64,000 bases of DNA from contig NZ_CP081966.1 of assembly GCF_019823065.1 (NCBI RefSeq), forward strand, positions 620,001-684,000. Reading direction: 5' to 3'. Source of the stretch: Pseudomonas mosselii (GTDB taxonomy: Bacteria; Pseudomonadota; Gammaproteobacteria; Pseudomonadales; Pseudomonadaceae). The position numbers and the translations under genes are program-made. Every line of letters begins with the position of its first letter. Position 1 is the first letter of the stretch. Under the pieces are notes generated by a model. The model saw only the letters and a program-made list of their open reading frames with translations, did not search any database and was not told the DNA's origin. Positions 50,637 through 62,036 of the stretch are shown here, piece by piece.

Positions 50637-51824
50637 ATGGCAACGGTAGACCGCTGGCTGCTGCCAGATGGCATCGAGGAAGTACTGCCACCTGAGGCGG
50701 CGCGCATCGAGATCGCGCGGCGTCAGGTGTTGGACCTGTTCCAGAGTTGGGGTTACGAACTGGTCGTCACGCCGCATATCGAGTACCTGGAGTCGCTGCT
50801 CACCGGCGCCGGCCAGGACCTGGACCAGCGCACCTTCAAGGTCGTCGACCCGCAGTCCGGCCGCCTGATGGGCTTCCGTGCCGACTTCACCCCGCAGGTG
50901 GCGCGCATCGACGCCCACACCCTGCGCCGTGAGGGCCCGAGCCGCCTGTGCTACGCCGGCAGCGTGCTGCACGCGCAACCGCGTGCCCTGTCCACCTCGC
51001 GCAGCCCGATCCAGCTGGGCGCCGAGCTGTACGGCGATGCGAGCCCTACCAGCGATGTCGAGGTCATCAGCCTGATGCTCGCCACGCTGCAGCTGACCGA
51101 TGTGCCGGATGTGCACATGGACCTTGGCCATGTCGGTATCTACCGCGGCCTGGCCCGTGCCGCCAACCTGTCCGGTGATGTGGAGCAGCAGCTGTTCGAC
51201 GCCCTGCAGCGCAAGGCGGTCGACGAAGTGCAGGCGCTCACCGCCGACCTGCCGAAGGACCTGGGCAACATGCTGCGTGCCCTGGTCGAGCTGTGCGGCG
51301 GCCGTGAAGTGCTGGCCGAAGCCCGCGTGCGCCTGGGTCGTGCCCCGGCCAGCGTGCTGGCGGCGCTGGACGACCTGCTGGCGATCGCTGATCGCCTGGC
51401 GGCACGTTACCCGGATTTGCCGCTGTACTTCGACCTTGGCGAGCTGCGCGGCTACAACTATCACACCGGCGTGGTGTTCGCGGTGTTCGTGCCGGGCGAA
51501 GGTCAGTCGATCGCTCAGGGCGGTCGCTACGACGACATCGGCGCCGATTTCGGCCGGGCGCGCCCGGCCACCGGATTCTCCACGGATTTGAAGACCCTGG
51601 TCACACTGGGGCGAGCGGAGGTCGTATTGCCTGCTGGTGGCATCTGGATGCCCGACAGCAGCGATGCGGCCCTCTGGCAGCAAGTCTGCCAGTTGCGCAA
51701 CGAAGGCCAGCGTGTGGTCCAGGCCCTGCCTGGCCAACCGTTGAGTGCTGCCTTCGAAGCGGATTGTGATCGGCAATTGATTCAGCAAGACGGGCGCTGG
51801 CAGGTTCTGCCGCTGACCCATTGA
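50637..51824 (+). CDS. hisZ: ATP phosphoribosyltransferase regulatory subunit HisZ
   Basis: 395 residues, resembling histidyl-tRNA synthetase but without its anticodon domain. HisRS-like motif 2 ([13 protein letters not shown]) and the YYxGxVF-like [13 protein letters not shown] are present. It activates the short form of HisG in histidine synthesis. ATG 50637 follows GAGGGGAAATGGCGTA. purA follows after 55 bases with a small GCCGGC hairpin between them. Confidence 0.94.
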   Translation: MATVDRWLLPDGIEEVLPPEAARIEIARRQVLDLFQSWGYELVVTPHIEYLESLLTGAGQDLDQRTFKVVDPQSGRLMGFRADFTPQVARIDAHTLRREGPSRLCYAGSVLHAQPRALSTSRSPIQLGAELYGDASPTSDVEVISLMLATLQLTDVPDVHMDLGHVGIYRGLARAANLSGDVEQQLFDALQRKAVDEVQALTADLPKDLGNMLRALVELCGGREVLAEARVRLGRAPASVLAALDDLLAIADRLAARYPDLPLYFDLGELRGYNYHTGVVFAVFVPGEGQSIAQGGRYDDIGADFGRARPATGFSTDLKTLVTLGRAEVVLPAGGIWMPDSSDAALWQQVCQLRNEGQRVVQALPGQPLSAAFEADCDRQLIQQDGRWQVLPLTH

Positions 51825-51864
51825 GATTCTTCGCCGGCAGTGGGCCGGCAACCAAGTTGCGTGA

Positions 51865-53172
<1,308 letters not shown>

Positions 53173-53198
53173 TCGGCCACTTCGGTAGCTGCTTGAAT

Positions 53199-53229
53199 GC
53201 CGCGCTCTCGCAAGGGAGCGCGGCGTTTT
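53199..53229 (+). terminator. Rho-independent terminator after purA
   Basis: GCCGCGCTC (53199-53207) pairs perfectly with GAGCGCGGC (53216-53224) and is followed by GTTTTC. Confidence 0.85.
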
Positions 53230-53378
53230 CATTTGCGAGCAAGGGTGGCTTTGCACAAATGCCTTACCCCCTTCTACTCATTGGCGTTTATACCTGCTGC
53301 CTCAGGCACAACCCTTGCTGTAAGAAGTTTCTGTAGATGCCATCAAAGTAATGGCGCCAGAAACACGAGGGTTACAAC

Positions 53379-55313
53379 GTGTCTGCCATCCTTTCACTGT
53401 TACGAAGCCGCCTCTTGCGGCCTGTGTTTGTTGCGCTTGGTATCGCTCTTCTGGTGCAGGTGCTGGTCGCCGTTGCACTGACACGGAGCACGGTCACCGC
53501 CCTGGAGGCCGATTTGGGCGCGCGCCTGGGTAACGACAGTCAGAAGCTGGCCGCCGAACTGGAGCAGGCCGGACAGGATGTCCGCGCCGGGCTCGACAGC
53601 CTGTCGGCCAGTACCCGCCAGCGCCTCAGCGCCGGCCTCTCCGAGCGTCTGCAGGGCGAACAGCAGCAGCTGCGCGCCACCCTGGAGAAGAATCTCAAGG
53701 ACTCGGCCAATGACATGGCCGAGCTGCTGGCCTCGGTCGCGCCGCGGGCGATCTGGGACAACGATGTGCCGACGCTGTCGGACTTTGCCCGTCGTGCCCA
53801 GCGCAACCCCAATGTGCTGTTCGTGATCTATGACGACGCCCAGGGCCAGCACCTGACCCGCTACCTCAACCGACAGAACCCGATCAACCAGGCGTTGATG
53901 GACAAGGGGCAGGGTGAGCGTGCGCTGGACAAGGTACTGGACGCCGCGCGCAAGGATCCGTCGGTGTACTACGTCGAGGCCTCGATCAACCCCAACGGTG
54001 CCGAGATCGGCAAGGTGCTGATGGGGGTCTCCACCGTGGGCGTCGAGCAGGAGCTCAAGGCCCTCGACCAGCGCTTCGCCGCCCTGATCGCCAGCGGCGA
54101 ACAACTGGTCGGCGACAGCCTGGTGGCCGCCGCTGCCGACAGCGGCAAGGCCCTGCGCGCGCGGTTGGAAACGGCGCAGAACAGCGCCACGGCGGTGCAG
54201 GCCAACACCGCGCAGACCGTGCGCGATGCCGCCGCCGAGCTGCGCTGGCGCATCGGCCTGGGCCTGGTGCTGGTGGGCCTGGGCGTGCTGTTGGTGGTGG
54301 CCGTGGTGCTTGGGCGTCGGGTGCTTAGCAAGCTCGGCCTGCTGATCGCCGCGCTGAACGACCTGGCCGCGGGAGAGGGCGACCTGACCAAGCGAGTCAA
54401 GCTCGACAGCCGTGACGAGATCGGCGACATGGCCTCGGCGGTCAACCGCTTCGTCGACAAGCTCCAACCCATCGTCCGCGAGGCCGGCGAGGTGGCGCAG
54501 CGCACCGGTGTCGAGATCGACAGCATGGCCCAGCGCAACGCGGGGGCCGATGCCGCCGCCGCGCTACAGCGTGATGAGGTGGCGGCCAGCCTGCGCGACC
54601 TGTCGAGCATGGCCGACGAGGCCCAGGCAGAGAGCCATGCGATGCAGGCGGCGTTGCAGCAGGTGGTGGACATTCGTCAGGCCACCGACGAGAACAGCCG
54701 CGCCTCCACCCAGCTGGCACGGTTGATCGAGAACCTGGCCGGCGAGGTGCAGACCGGCTCCCAGGTGATCGAGCGGCTTGCCAAGCAGAGCGAGCAGATC
54801 GAGGTGGTGCTGACGGTGATTCATGGCATCGCCGAGCAGACCAACTTGCTGGCGCTGAACGCCGCCATCGAGGCGGCGCGGGCCGGGGAAACCGGGCGCG
54901 GCTTCGCCGTGGTGGCCGACGAGGTGCGGGCGCTGGCGAGCAAGACCCAGAGCTCGACCGGTGATATCCAGTCGCATATTGCCGCCCTGCAGCAGGGGGC
55001 CAAGGAGGCGGTGGCGACCATCAGCCAGGCCGGACGCCAGGCCAGCGAGGGTCTGCTGGTGTTGCGTGATAACGAGCGTCGCCAGCAGTCGGTGCAGGCG
55101 GCGGTGGAGCAGGTGCATGCGGCGATCGGCCTGGCCACCCGCGCGGCGGAGCAGCAGGCCAATGGCGCCCAGGCCGTGCGCGGTCGGGTGGAGAACATTC
55201 ATGCCCAGGCCGAGCGCTCGGCCGAGGTGGTGATGCAGACCACGGCCAGCAGCAAGGTACTGGATGACCTGGCGGCGCAGTTGCGCGCCAGCCTGGGGCA
55301 GTTCCGGGCCTGA
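53379..55313 (+). CDS. Methyl-accepting chemotaxis receptor
   Basis: 644 residues from GTG 53379 (GAGGGTTACAAC upstream). TM1 is about 13-35 and TM2 about 290-312, with a periplasmic sensor between them that has long flanking helices and a central [12 protein letters not shown] segment. A HAMP domain with [13 protein letters not shown] follows. The signalling tip has the canonical [19 protein letters not shown] and [14 protein letters not shown]. No C-terminal CheR-binding pentapeptide is visible. The ligand is unknown. It lies between purA and a REP pair. Confidence 0.9.
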   Translation: MSAILSLLRSRLLRPVFVALGIALLVQVLVAVALTRSTVTALEADLGARLGNDSQKLAAELEQAGQDVRAGLDSLSASTRQRLSAGLSERLQGEQQQLRATLEKNLKDSANDMAELLASVAPRAIWDNDVPTLSDFARRAQRNPNVLFVIYDDAQGQHLTRYLNRQNPINQALMDKGQGERALDKVLDAARKDPSVYYVEASINPNGAEIGKVLMGVSTVGVEQELKALDQRFAALIASGEQLVGDSLVAAAADSGKALRARLETAQNSATAVQANTAQTVRDAAAELRWRIGLGLVLVGLGVLLVVAVVLGRRVLSKLGLLIAALNDLAAGEGDLTKRVKLDSRDEIGDMASAVNRFVDKLQPIVREAGEVAQRTGVEIDSMAQRNAGADAAAALQRDEVAASLRDLSSMADEAQAESHAMQAALQQVVDIRQATDENSRASTQLARLIENLAGEVQTGSQVIERLAKQSEQIEVVLTVIHGIAEQTNLLALNAAIEAARAGETGRGFAVVADEVRALASKTQSSTGDIQSHIAALQQGAKEAVATISQAGRQASEGLLVLRDNERRQQSVQAAVEQVHAAIGLATRAAEQQANGAQAVRGRVENIHAQAERSAEVVMQTTASSKVLDDLAAQLRASLGQFRA

Positions 55314-55337
55314 CTCGGGCGAGGGCTGAGCCCTCGC

Positions 55338-55410
55338 ATCGCGACACAAGGCCGCTCCCACAGGTTCGGCGCTCGGTGCAGTGCCTGTGGGAGCGGCCTT
55401 GTGTCGCGAT
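55338..55410. repeat. REP pair after the chemoreceptor
   Basis: Arms 55338-55364 and 55384-55410 are perfect 27-base complements (CGCGACACAAGGCCGCTCCC core) across a 19-base loop, between two convergent genes. Confidence 0.9.
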
Positions 55411-55437
55411 TGGGCCGCAAAGCGGCCCCAGTGGGTG

Positions 55438-57003
55438 TCACGCCTTGTTCAGATACATCCGCGTCGTCAGCAGGTACACCGGCAATCCCGACACCACGAT
55501 CAGCAACGCCGCATAAGGCGCCGCCGCCGCGAACTCGACGTTGGCGGTGTGCGCCCACACCTCGGTGGCCAGGGTGGTCATGCCGGTCGGGCTGAGCAGC
55601 AGGGTTGCGGTCAGTTCCTTCATCGCATCCAGGAACACCAGGGCGAACGCCGCCGCCATCGCCGGGAAGATGATCGGCAGGGTGACCCGGCAGAACGCCG
55701 CGAAACTGCTCGCACCCAGGGTGCGTGCGGCCTCTTCGAGCGTCGGTGAGGCCTTGTTCAGCGCCGTGCGCACCGGCGACTGCGCCAGTGGCAGGAACAG
55801 CAGGGCATAGGCCAGGATCAGCAGCGCCGTTGTCTGGTACAGCACCGGCACATAGTGCAGGGCGAAGAACACCAGGGTCAGGGCGATCACCAGCCCGGGC
55901 AGGGCGTGCAGCAGGTATGGCAGGCGCTCGGCCCAGATCGCCAGGCGCCCTTTGTAGCGCACCACCAGGAAACTGATCGGCAGGGCCAGCAGCACGCAGA
56001 AGCCGGCGCCGCCCAGGGAGACCGACAGCGAAGTGGCCAGGGCCTTGCCGATGGCCGCAACCGGGAACGCCGCGGACGAACCGACGCTCAGCCAGTAGCC
56101 AAGCATGGCCAGCGGAATGCCGCTGCCCAATACCGCCAGGGCCAGGCAGAACAGCTGCCCCAGCGGCATCCAGGCACGCAGGCGCAGCGGTTGCGCGCGG
56201 CGCGCCACGCCCTGGCCGATGCGCACATGGCGGGCCTTGCCGCGCACCCGTAGCTCCAGCCAGAGCATCGCCAGGCACAGCACCAGCAGCACCGCCGAGA
56301 GCATGGCCGCGTTGGCGTTGCTGAACTCCAGCTCGAACTGCTGGTAGATCGCCGTGGTGAAGGTCTGCAGGCCGAGGATCGACAGGGCGCCGAACTCCAC
56401 CAGCATATGCAAGGCGATCAGCAGCGCGCCACCGAGCATCGAGGGCCACAGCAGCGGCAGGGTGATCCTGTGGAACACGCCCCAGCGCCCGCAGCCCAGG
56501 GTGCGCGCCGACTCCTCCAGCGAGGTGTCGAGGTTGCGCAGGGTGGCGGCCACCGGCAGGAACACCAACGGGTATTTCGACAGTGCCATCACCAGAATGG
56601 CCCCGCCCAGGCCCTCGAAGTCAGAACTCAGTGACACCCAGGTGAAGCTGCTGACGAACGACGGCACGGCGAACGGCAGGCACAGCACCACGCCCCACAG
56701 GCGTCGCCCCGGCAGGTCGCTACGCTCCAGCAGCCAGGCCAGGGCCACGCCAACCAGCAGGCAAAGCACGGTGACGCCGACCATCAGCAGCAAAGTGTTG
56801 CGCAGCAGGCCCCAGACAAACGGGCGCCAGAGCAGGCGCAGGGCTTCGTGCCAGCCGGCTTCCCAGGCCTTGAGTCCGACGTACAGCAACGGCAGCAGGC
56901 TCATCGCCACCAGGAACAACACGGGCAACACCACCCAGACGGAGGGTCGCTTGCGCTTCGGTACGAAGCGCGACAAGGCGGGCGAGGGCAGGGCGGCGGT
57001 CAT
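55438..57003 (-). CDS. Iron-type ABC transporter permease (FbpB-like)
   Basis: 521 residues with about 12 membrane helices in two repeated halves. Each half carries an EAA-type loop: ESARTLGCGRWGVFHRITLP and EEAARTLGASSFAAFCRVTL. This is the fused permease of the FbpB/SfuB ferric iron group. It starts one base inside the stop of the binding-protein gene. No ATPase gene lies next to it, so an unlinked one must supply energy. The substrate is iron by family and by the binding protein. Confidence 0.88.
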   Translation of the reverse strand: MTAALPSPALSRFVPKRKRPSVWVVLPVLFLVAMSLLPLLYVGLKAWEAGWHEALRLLWRPFVWGLLRNTLLLMVGVTVLCLLVGVALAWLLERSDLPGRRLWGVVLCLPFAVPSFVSSFTWVSLSSDFEGLGGAILVMALSKYPLVFLPVAATLRNLDTSLEESARTLGCGRWGVFHRITLPLLWPSMLGGALLIALHMLVEFGALSILGLQTFTTAIYQQFELEFSNANAAMLSAVLLVLCLAMLWLELRVRGKARHVRIGQGVARRAQPLRLRAWMPLGQLFCLALAVLGSGIPLAMLGYWLSVGSSAAFPVAAIGKALATSLSVSLGGAGFCVLLALPISFLVVRYKGRLAIWAERLPYLLHALPGLVIALTLVFFALHYVPVLYQTTALLILAYALLFLPLAQSPVRTALNKASPTLEEAARTLGASSFAAFCRVTLPIIFPAMAAAFALVFLDAMKELTATLLLSPTGMTTLATEVWAHTANVEFAAAAPYAALLIVVSGLPVYLLTTRMYLNKA

Positions 57004-58016
57004 CAGAGCAGGCCAACCTCACGTTCGAGTTCGATGGCTTCCTCGGCATTGCCAAGGTCCGCCGGCGAGATCTTCGGCGGGCGCAGATCCTCGAACGGTT
57101 TCAGGCCACGGTCCGAGACCATGCCCTTGTGCAGCGGGTACTCGGCGGTGGTCTGGGTGATCACCCGCTGGCCTTCTTCGCTGGCCATCCAGTTGAGCAG
57201 GGCCTGGGCTTCCTTGGGGTGCTTGCTGGCCTTGACTACCGCGGCGCCGGAAATGGTGACCAGGTTGCCGGCATCGCCATCAGCCAGGTAGTACAGCTTG
57301 GAATCCAGCTTGCCGCGCTCGCGCTCAAGCGCATACCAGTAGTAGTTGTTCACCAGAACCGCGGCGACTTCGCCTTTTTCCACGGCCTTGAGGGCCACCA
57401 TGTTGTTGGTGTAGGTCTTGCCGAAGGCTTTCAGGCCGGTCAGCCATTCTTCGGTGGCCTCGCGGCCATGCATCTTCAGGATGGCCACGGCCTGTTCCTG
57501 GAAGGCGCCGCTGGTGGGGACGTAGCCGACGCGCCCTTCCCACTCGGGGTTGGCAAAGTCCATGACCGTGGTCGGCAGGTCTTTCTCATCGATCTTCTTC
57601 GGGTTGAACACCACGATGCGGGTGCGGGCGGTGATGCCCATCCAGGTGCCGTTGGCGCCTACGTATTCCCTGGGCATCATGTTCGCGGTGGCGTCGTCGA
57701 TCTTCGCCAGCAGGCCCAGCTCGCCCAAGTTGTTCAGGGGCGGGGATTCCTCGGTGTAGATGATGTCGGCCGGCGAGCGTGCGCCTTCCTCGATGATCTG
57801 GCTGGCCAGCTGGTTGCTGCTGCCCTTGCGGATATTGATATGGATGCCGGTCTTGGCCTCGTAGGCCTTGGCGATGGCGTCGCCGATTTCCTTGTGCTGG
57901 CCGTTGTACATCGTCAACGTGACCGGTTCGTCTGCCAGGGCGGCCGGAGCGCCGATCACCAGGCTCAGAACTGCGGCGGCCAGGGTGCGCATCAGCGGTT
58001 GCGGGCGGATCGTCAT
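57003..58016 (-). CDS. Iron-type ABC transporter binding protein (FbpA-like)
   Basis: 337 residues from ATG 58016 (GAGGAAGT upstream); the frame extends upstream without a better start. A signal peptide ends near ALADEP. The mature protein has TMYNGQHKEIGDAIAKAYEA at the start, the hinge, and VLVNNYYWYALERERG near residue 210 with the paired tyrosines that hold ferric ion in FbpA. It delivers iron to the permease. An inverted repeat (58050-58075) lies just upstream and may bind a regulator. Confidence 0.88.
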   Translation of the reverse strand: MTIRPQPLMRTLAAAVLSLVIGAPAALADEPVTLTMYNGQHKEIGDAIAKAYEAKTGIHINIRKGSSNQLASQIIEEGARSPADIIYTEESPPLNNLGELGLLAKIDDATANMMPREYVGANGTWMGITARTRIVVFNPKKIDEKDLPTTVMDFANPEWEGRVGYVPTSGAFQEQAVAILKMHGREATEEWLTGLKAFGKTYTNNMVALKAVEKGEVAAVLVNNYYWYALERERGKLDSKLYYLADGDAGNLVTISGAAVVKASKHPKEAQALLNWMASEEGQRVITQTTAEYPLHKGMVSDRGLKPFEDLRPPKISPADLGNAEEAIELEREVGLL

Positions 58017-58049
58017 GCGGGTACTTCCTCGCTTACGGCTACATATTTG

Positions 58050-58075
58050 GAAACAATGGTAAACGAAATTGTTTC
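58050..58075. promoter_or_regulatory. GAAACAAT palindrome upstream of fbpA-like gene
   Basis: GAAACAAT (58050-58057) and ATTGTTTC (58068-58075) are perfect inverted arms with a 10-base centre, 34 bases before the gene. It does not clearly match a Fur box, so the regulator is open. Confidence 0.45.
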
Positions 58076-58154
58076 TCAAATGGGCGCATGACGGGAAATT
58101 CATGGGTCGACCATGGGATAGGGCTTGCCCCGCGATACAAAATCGCAGGCAAGA

Positions 58155-58184
58155 AAAAACCCACTAGCAAGCTAGTGGGTTTTT
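58155..58184 (-). terminator. Terminator of the tRNA-Leu genes
   Basis: AAAAACCCACTAGC (58155-58168) and GCTAGTGGGTTTTT (58171-58184) form a perfect 14-bp stem. On the minus strand, the tRNA direction, it is followed by further T. Confidence 0.9.
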
Positions 58185-58187
58185 GTA

Positions 58188-58274
58188 TGGTGCCCAGGAG
58201 AAGACTCGAACTTCCACGACCGTTAAGTCACTGATACCTGAAACCAGCGCGTCTACCAATTCCGCCACCTGGGC
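58188..58274 (-). tRNA. tRNA-Leu (CAG)
   Basis: 87 bases with encoded CCA. Acceptor GCCCAGG pairs with CCTGGGC, the D-arm is GGAATTGGTAGACG, the anticodon loop is TTCAGGT (anticodon CAG), and the long variable arm (GACTTAACGGTC core) is class II leucine. It is 87 bases from a near-identical copy and precedes a strong terminator. Confidence 0.97.
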
Positions 58275-58361
58275 AAAGCTTTGCATCATCTGGTGAAGGC
58301 GACTATCGTTCGCTTTCACACAGTAGTAACAGATCCTTGGTCATCTGTTACTTGAAAAATT

Positions 58362-58448
58362 TGGTGCCCAGGAGAAGACTCGAACTTCCACGGCCGTTAA
58401 GCCACTGATACCTGAAACCAGCGCGTCTACCAATTCCGCCACCTGGGC
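58362..58448 (-). tRNA. tRNA-Leu (CAG), second copy
   Basis: 87 bases with encoded CCA and the same CAG anticodon. It differs from the first copy at two variable-arm bases (GGCTTAACGGCC versus GACTTAACGGTC) that keep the stem paired. The spacer between the two copies holds a TAACAGAT/ATCTGTTA inverted repeat. Confidence 0.97.
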
Positions 58449-58719
58449 ACACATTCGAGATTACAAGATGCTTTACAGCGTCGTTCATCTCTACTACAAC
58501 TTCGGGGTTGTCCGTCGTTGTGGTGCGCACTATACGGACGCCCCTGATGCCTGTAAACCCCCCGAACGAAAAAAAATTCAAAAAATTCAACTTGTTGATT
58601 CCGCAGGCCTATTGCCGCATGACGGACACGCTGCCGGGGCTGTCCAAGGCTGACATTTCCGGTTTCAATACGCCTATGCCAGAATTCCATTCTATATACC
58701 CCAAGGTGAACCCTTTCTG

Positions 58720-61293
58720 ATGGCCGATTGGCAATCCCTCGATCCCGAGGCCGCTCGCGAAGCGGAAAAATACGACAACCCCATCCCCAGCCGTGAGCTG
58801 ATCCTGCAGCGCCTCGCCGACCGTGGCGAACCGGCTGCCCGTGAACAGCTGGCCGAAGAGTTCGGTCTTTATGAAGAAGACCAGATCGAAGCCCTGCGCC
58901 GCCGCCTGCGTGCCATGGAGCGCGATGGTCAGCTTATCTATACCCGGCGCGGCACCTATGCCCCGGTGGACAAGCTCGACCTGATCTGCGGCCGCGTATC
59001 CGGCCACCGTGATGGTTTCGGCTTCCTGATCCCCGATGACGGCAGCGAGGACCTGTTCCTCAGCCCGGCGCAGATGCGCCTGGTGTTCGACGGCGACCGC
59101 GGCCTGGCCCGGGTGTCCGGCGTCGACCGCCGTGGCCGGCGCGAAGGCGTGCTGGTCGAAGTCATCTCCCGCGCCCATGAAAGCGTGGTCGGCCGCTACT
59201 TCGAAGAAGGCGGCATCGGCTACGTGACCCCGGACAACCCCAAGATCCAGCAGGAAGTGCTGGTCACCGCCGGGCGCAACGGCGGCGCCAAGATCGGTCA
59301 GTTCGTGTCGATCAAGATCACCCACTGGCCAACCCCGCGCTTCCAGCCCCAGGGCGACGTGGTCGAGGTGATCGGCAACTACATGGCGCCGGGCATGGAG
59401 ATCGACATTGCCCTGCGCAGCTATGACATTCCGCATGTCTGGCCGAAGGACGTGATCAAGGAAGCGCGCAAGTTCCGCTCCGAAGTCGAGGAGAAGGACA
59501 AGGAGAAGCGCGTCGACCTGCGCCACCTGCCGTTCGTCACCATCGACGGCGAGGATGCCCGCGACTTCGACGACGCCGTCTATTGCGAACCGCTGGGCAA
59601 GCTGCGCCTGTTCTCCGGCGGCTGGCGCCTGTACGTGGCGATCGCCGACGTCTCCAGCTATGTGCGCCTGGGCTCGGCCCTGGACGTCGAGGCCCAGCAG
59701 CGCGGCAACTCGGTGTACTTCCCCGAGCGCGTGGTGCCGATGCTCCCCGAGGAGCTGTCCAACGGCCTGTGCTCGCTGAACCCGCACGTCGATCGCCTGG
59801 CCATGGTCTGCGAAATGACCATGAACAAGGCCGGCCAGATGGTCGACTACCAGTTCTACGAAGGGGTTATCCACTCCCACGCGCGCCTGACCTACAACAA
59901 GGTCAGCAGCATGCTCGAGCATGCCCGCACCCGCGAGGGCAAGGCGCTGCGCGAGGAGTACAAGGAAGTCCTGCCGGACCTGAAGAACCTGTACAACCTG
60001 TACAAGGTGCTGGTCGATGCCCGTCACACCCGTGGCGCGATCGACTTCGAAACCCAGGAAACCCGGATCATCTTCGGCGAAGACCGCAAGATCGACGAAA
60101 TTCGTCCGACGGTGCGCAACGATGCTCACAAGCTGATCGAGGAATGCATGCTGGCGGCCAACGTCGCCACCGCCGAATTCCTGCAGAAGCACAACGTGCC
60201 TGCGCTGTACCGCGTGCACGACGGTCCGCCGCCGGAACGCCTGGAAAAACTGCGCGCCTTCCTCGGCGAACTGGGCCTGACCCTGCACAAGGGCAAGGAT
60301 CCATCGCCCAAGGACTACCAGCAACTGCTGGCGAGCATCGCCGGGCGTCCGGACTTCCACCTGATCCAGACCGTCATGCTGCGCTCGCTGAGCCAGGCGG
60401 TGTACAGCGTCGAGAACAACGGCCACTTCGGCCTGAACTACGAGGCCTACACCCACTTCACCTCGCCGATCCGCCGCTACCCGGACCTGCTGGTGCACCG
60501 CGCCATCCGCAGTGTGATCCGCTCCAAGGTCGACACCCCGCACGTCAAGCGTGCCGGCGCCATGAGCATCCCCAAGGCGCGCATCTACCCGTACGACGAG
60601 AACACCCTCGAGCAGATGGGCGAGCAGTGCTCGATGACCGAGCGCCGTGCCGACGAGGCCACCCGCGACGTGGTCAACTGGCTCAAGTGCGAGTACATGC
60701 GTGATCGCGTGGGCGAGACCTTCCCCGGCGTGATCACGGCGGTGACCGGTTTCGGCCTGTTCATCGAGTTGACCGACATCTACGTCGAAGGCCTGGTGCA
60801 TGTCAGCGCCCTGCCGGGTGATTACTACCACTTCGATCCGGTACATCACCGTCTGTCGGGCGAGCGCAGTGGTCGCAGCTTCCGCCTGGGCGATACGGTC
60901 GAGGTCAAGGTCATGCGCGTCGATCTCGAGCAGCGCAAGATCGATTTCGAAATGTCCGAGGCCACCGTCAACGCGCCGGTCGGCCGCAAGTCCGCCGCGC
61001 CTGTCGGCAAGGCCGCGCCGGAGCCGGCAGCGGCGCCCGAGGCGAAGATCTCGCCCAAGCCGCGCAGCCGCAAGAGCGAAACCGCCGAGGCGTACTTCCC
61101 GAAAGACGCGGTGCAGCGCAACGCCGAGGTGCGCAAGAGTCGCGAGATGAAGAAGGCGCTGATGAGCGACGCCAAGCACAGCGCTCACGCCGGTGGCAAG
61201 GCGGAGAAGGGCGCCAAGTCGTCGGGCAAGACCAAGCATCGCAAGGGGTCGTCGAAGTCCGGCGCGCCACGTAAGGGCAAGAGCAAGTCATGA
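58720..61293 (+). CDS. rnr: Ribonuclease R
   Basis: 857 residues. Cold-shock OB domains, an RNB domain with DGEDARDFDDAV holding the metal-binding acids, an S1 domain (about 665-745, GVITAVTGFGLFIEL) and a basic tail rich in Lys and Ser (about 760-857). It degrades structured RNA and rRNA in quality control. AAGGTG precedes ATG 58720. Its stop overlaps the rlmB start by 4 bases. Confidence 0.96.
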   Translation: MADWQSLDPEAAREAEKYDNPIPSRELILQRLADRGEPAAREQLAEEFGLYEEDQIEALRRRLRAMERDGQLIYTRRGTYAPVDKLDLICGRVSGHRDGFGFLIPDDGSEDLFLSPAQMRLVFDGDRGLARVSGVDRRGRREGVLVEVISRAHESVVGRYFEEGGIGYVTPDNPKIQQEVLVTAGRNGGAKIGQFVSIKITHWPTPRFQPQGDVVEVIGNYMAPGMEIDIALRSYDIPHVWPKDVIKEARKFRSEVEEKDKEKRVDLRHLPFVTIDGEDARDFDDAVYCEPLGKLRLFSGGWRLYVAIADVSSYVRLGSALDVEAQQRGNSVYFPERVVPMLPEELSNGLCSLNPHVDRLAMVCEMTMNKAGQMVDYQFYEGVIHSHARLTYNKVSSMLEHARTREGKALREEYKEVLPDLKNLYNLYKVLVDARHTRGAIDFETQETRIIFGEDRKIDEIRPTVRNDAHKLIEECMLAANVATAEFLQKHNVPALYRVHDGPPPERLEKLRAFLGELGLTLHKGKDPSPKDYQQLLASIAGRPDFHLIQTVMLRSLSQAVYSVENNGHFGLNYEAYTHFTSPIRRYPDLLVHRAIRSVIRSKVDTPHVKRAGAMSIPKARIYPYDENTLEQMGEQCSMTERRADEATRDVVNWLKCEYMRDRVGETFPGVITAVTGFGLFIELTDIYVEGLVHVSALPGDYYHFDPVHHRLSGERSGRSFRLGDTVEVKVMRVDLEQRKIDFEMSEATVNAPVGRKSAAPVGKAAPEPAAAPEAKISPKPRSRKSETAEAYFPKDAVQRNAEVRKSREMKKALMSDAKHSAHAGGKAEKGAKSSGKTKHRKGSSKSGAPRKGKSKS

Positions 61294-62036
61294 GTCAGCT
61301 GGAAAAGATCTACGGTGTGCATGCTGTGCAGGCGCTGCTGCAGCACCACCCCAAGCGCGTCAAGCAGATCTGGCTTTCCGAGGGGCGCAGCGAGCCGCGC
61401 ATCCAGGCCTTGCTGGCCCTGGCCGCGGAAAACCGCGTCCAGGTCGGCCAGGCCGAGCGTCGTGAGCTCGACGCCTGGGTCGAGGGCGTGCACCAAGGCG
61501 TGGTCGCCGAGGTGAGCCCGAGCCAGGTCTGGGGCGAACTGATGCTCGAGGAACTGCTCGAGCGCACCGAGACGCCGCCGCTGATCCTGGTCCTGGACGG
61601 TGTCACCGACCCGCACAACCTCGGCGCCTGCCTGCGCACCGCCGATGCCGCCGGCGCCACGGCGGTGGTGGTGCCCAAGGACAAGTCGGCGACCCTGACG
61701 CCGGTGGTGCGCAAGGTGGCCTGCGGCGCCGCGGAAGTGATTCCGCTGGTGGCCGTGACCAACCTGGCCCGTACCCTGGAAAAACTCCAGCAGCGCGGTC
61801 TGTGGGTGGTTGGCACTGCCGGCGAGGCCGAGCAGGAGATTTACCAGCAGGACCTGACCGGCCCGCTGGTGATGATCATGGGCGCCGAAGGCAGGGGCAT
61901 GCGCCGTCTGACCCGCGAGCACTGCGATTTCCTGGTCAAGCTGCCGATGGCGGGCAGCGTCAGCAGCCTGAACGTCTCGGTGGCGACCGGGGTGTGCCTG
62001 TTCGAGGCCGTGAGGCAGCGTCAGGTCAAGCGCTGA
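61290..62036 (+). CDS. rlmB: 23S rRNA 2'-O-methyltransferase RlmB
   Basis: 248 residues of a SPOUT-class methyltransferase with the knot motifs DPHNLGACLRTADAAGA, MGAEGRGMRRL and SLNVSVATGVCLFEA. It methylates G2251 of 23S rRNA (E. coli numbering). ATGA overlap with rnr shows coupling, the normal rnr-rlmB arrangement. The N-terminal L30e-like part (VHAVQALLQHHPKR) binds RNA. Confidence 0.95.
   Translation: MSQLEKIYGVHAVQALLQHHPKRVKQIWLSEGRSEPRIQALLALAAENRVQVGQAERRELDAWVEGVHQGVVAEVSPSQVWGELMLEELLERTETPPLILVLDGVTDPHNLGACLRTADAAGATAVVVPKDKSATLTPVVRKVACGAAEVIPLVAVTNLARTLEKLQQRGLWVVGTAGEAEQEIYQQDLTGPLVMIMGAEGRGMRRLTREHCDFLVKLPMAGSVSSLNVSVATGVCLFEAVRQRQVKR

Noticed and set aside
50483..50695. Small gene between hflC and hisZ
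   Set aside because: The frame has an unlikely composition, overlaps the hisZ start and lacks a ribosome site. A DUF2065-type gene, which some bacteria have here, was looked for and not found.
58017..58080. Fur box before the iron genes
   Set aside because: The inverted repeat there lacks the GATAAT-type units of a Fur site, so I give it only as an unassigned palindrome.
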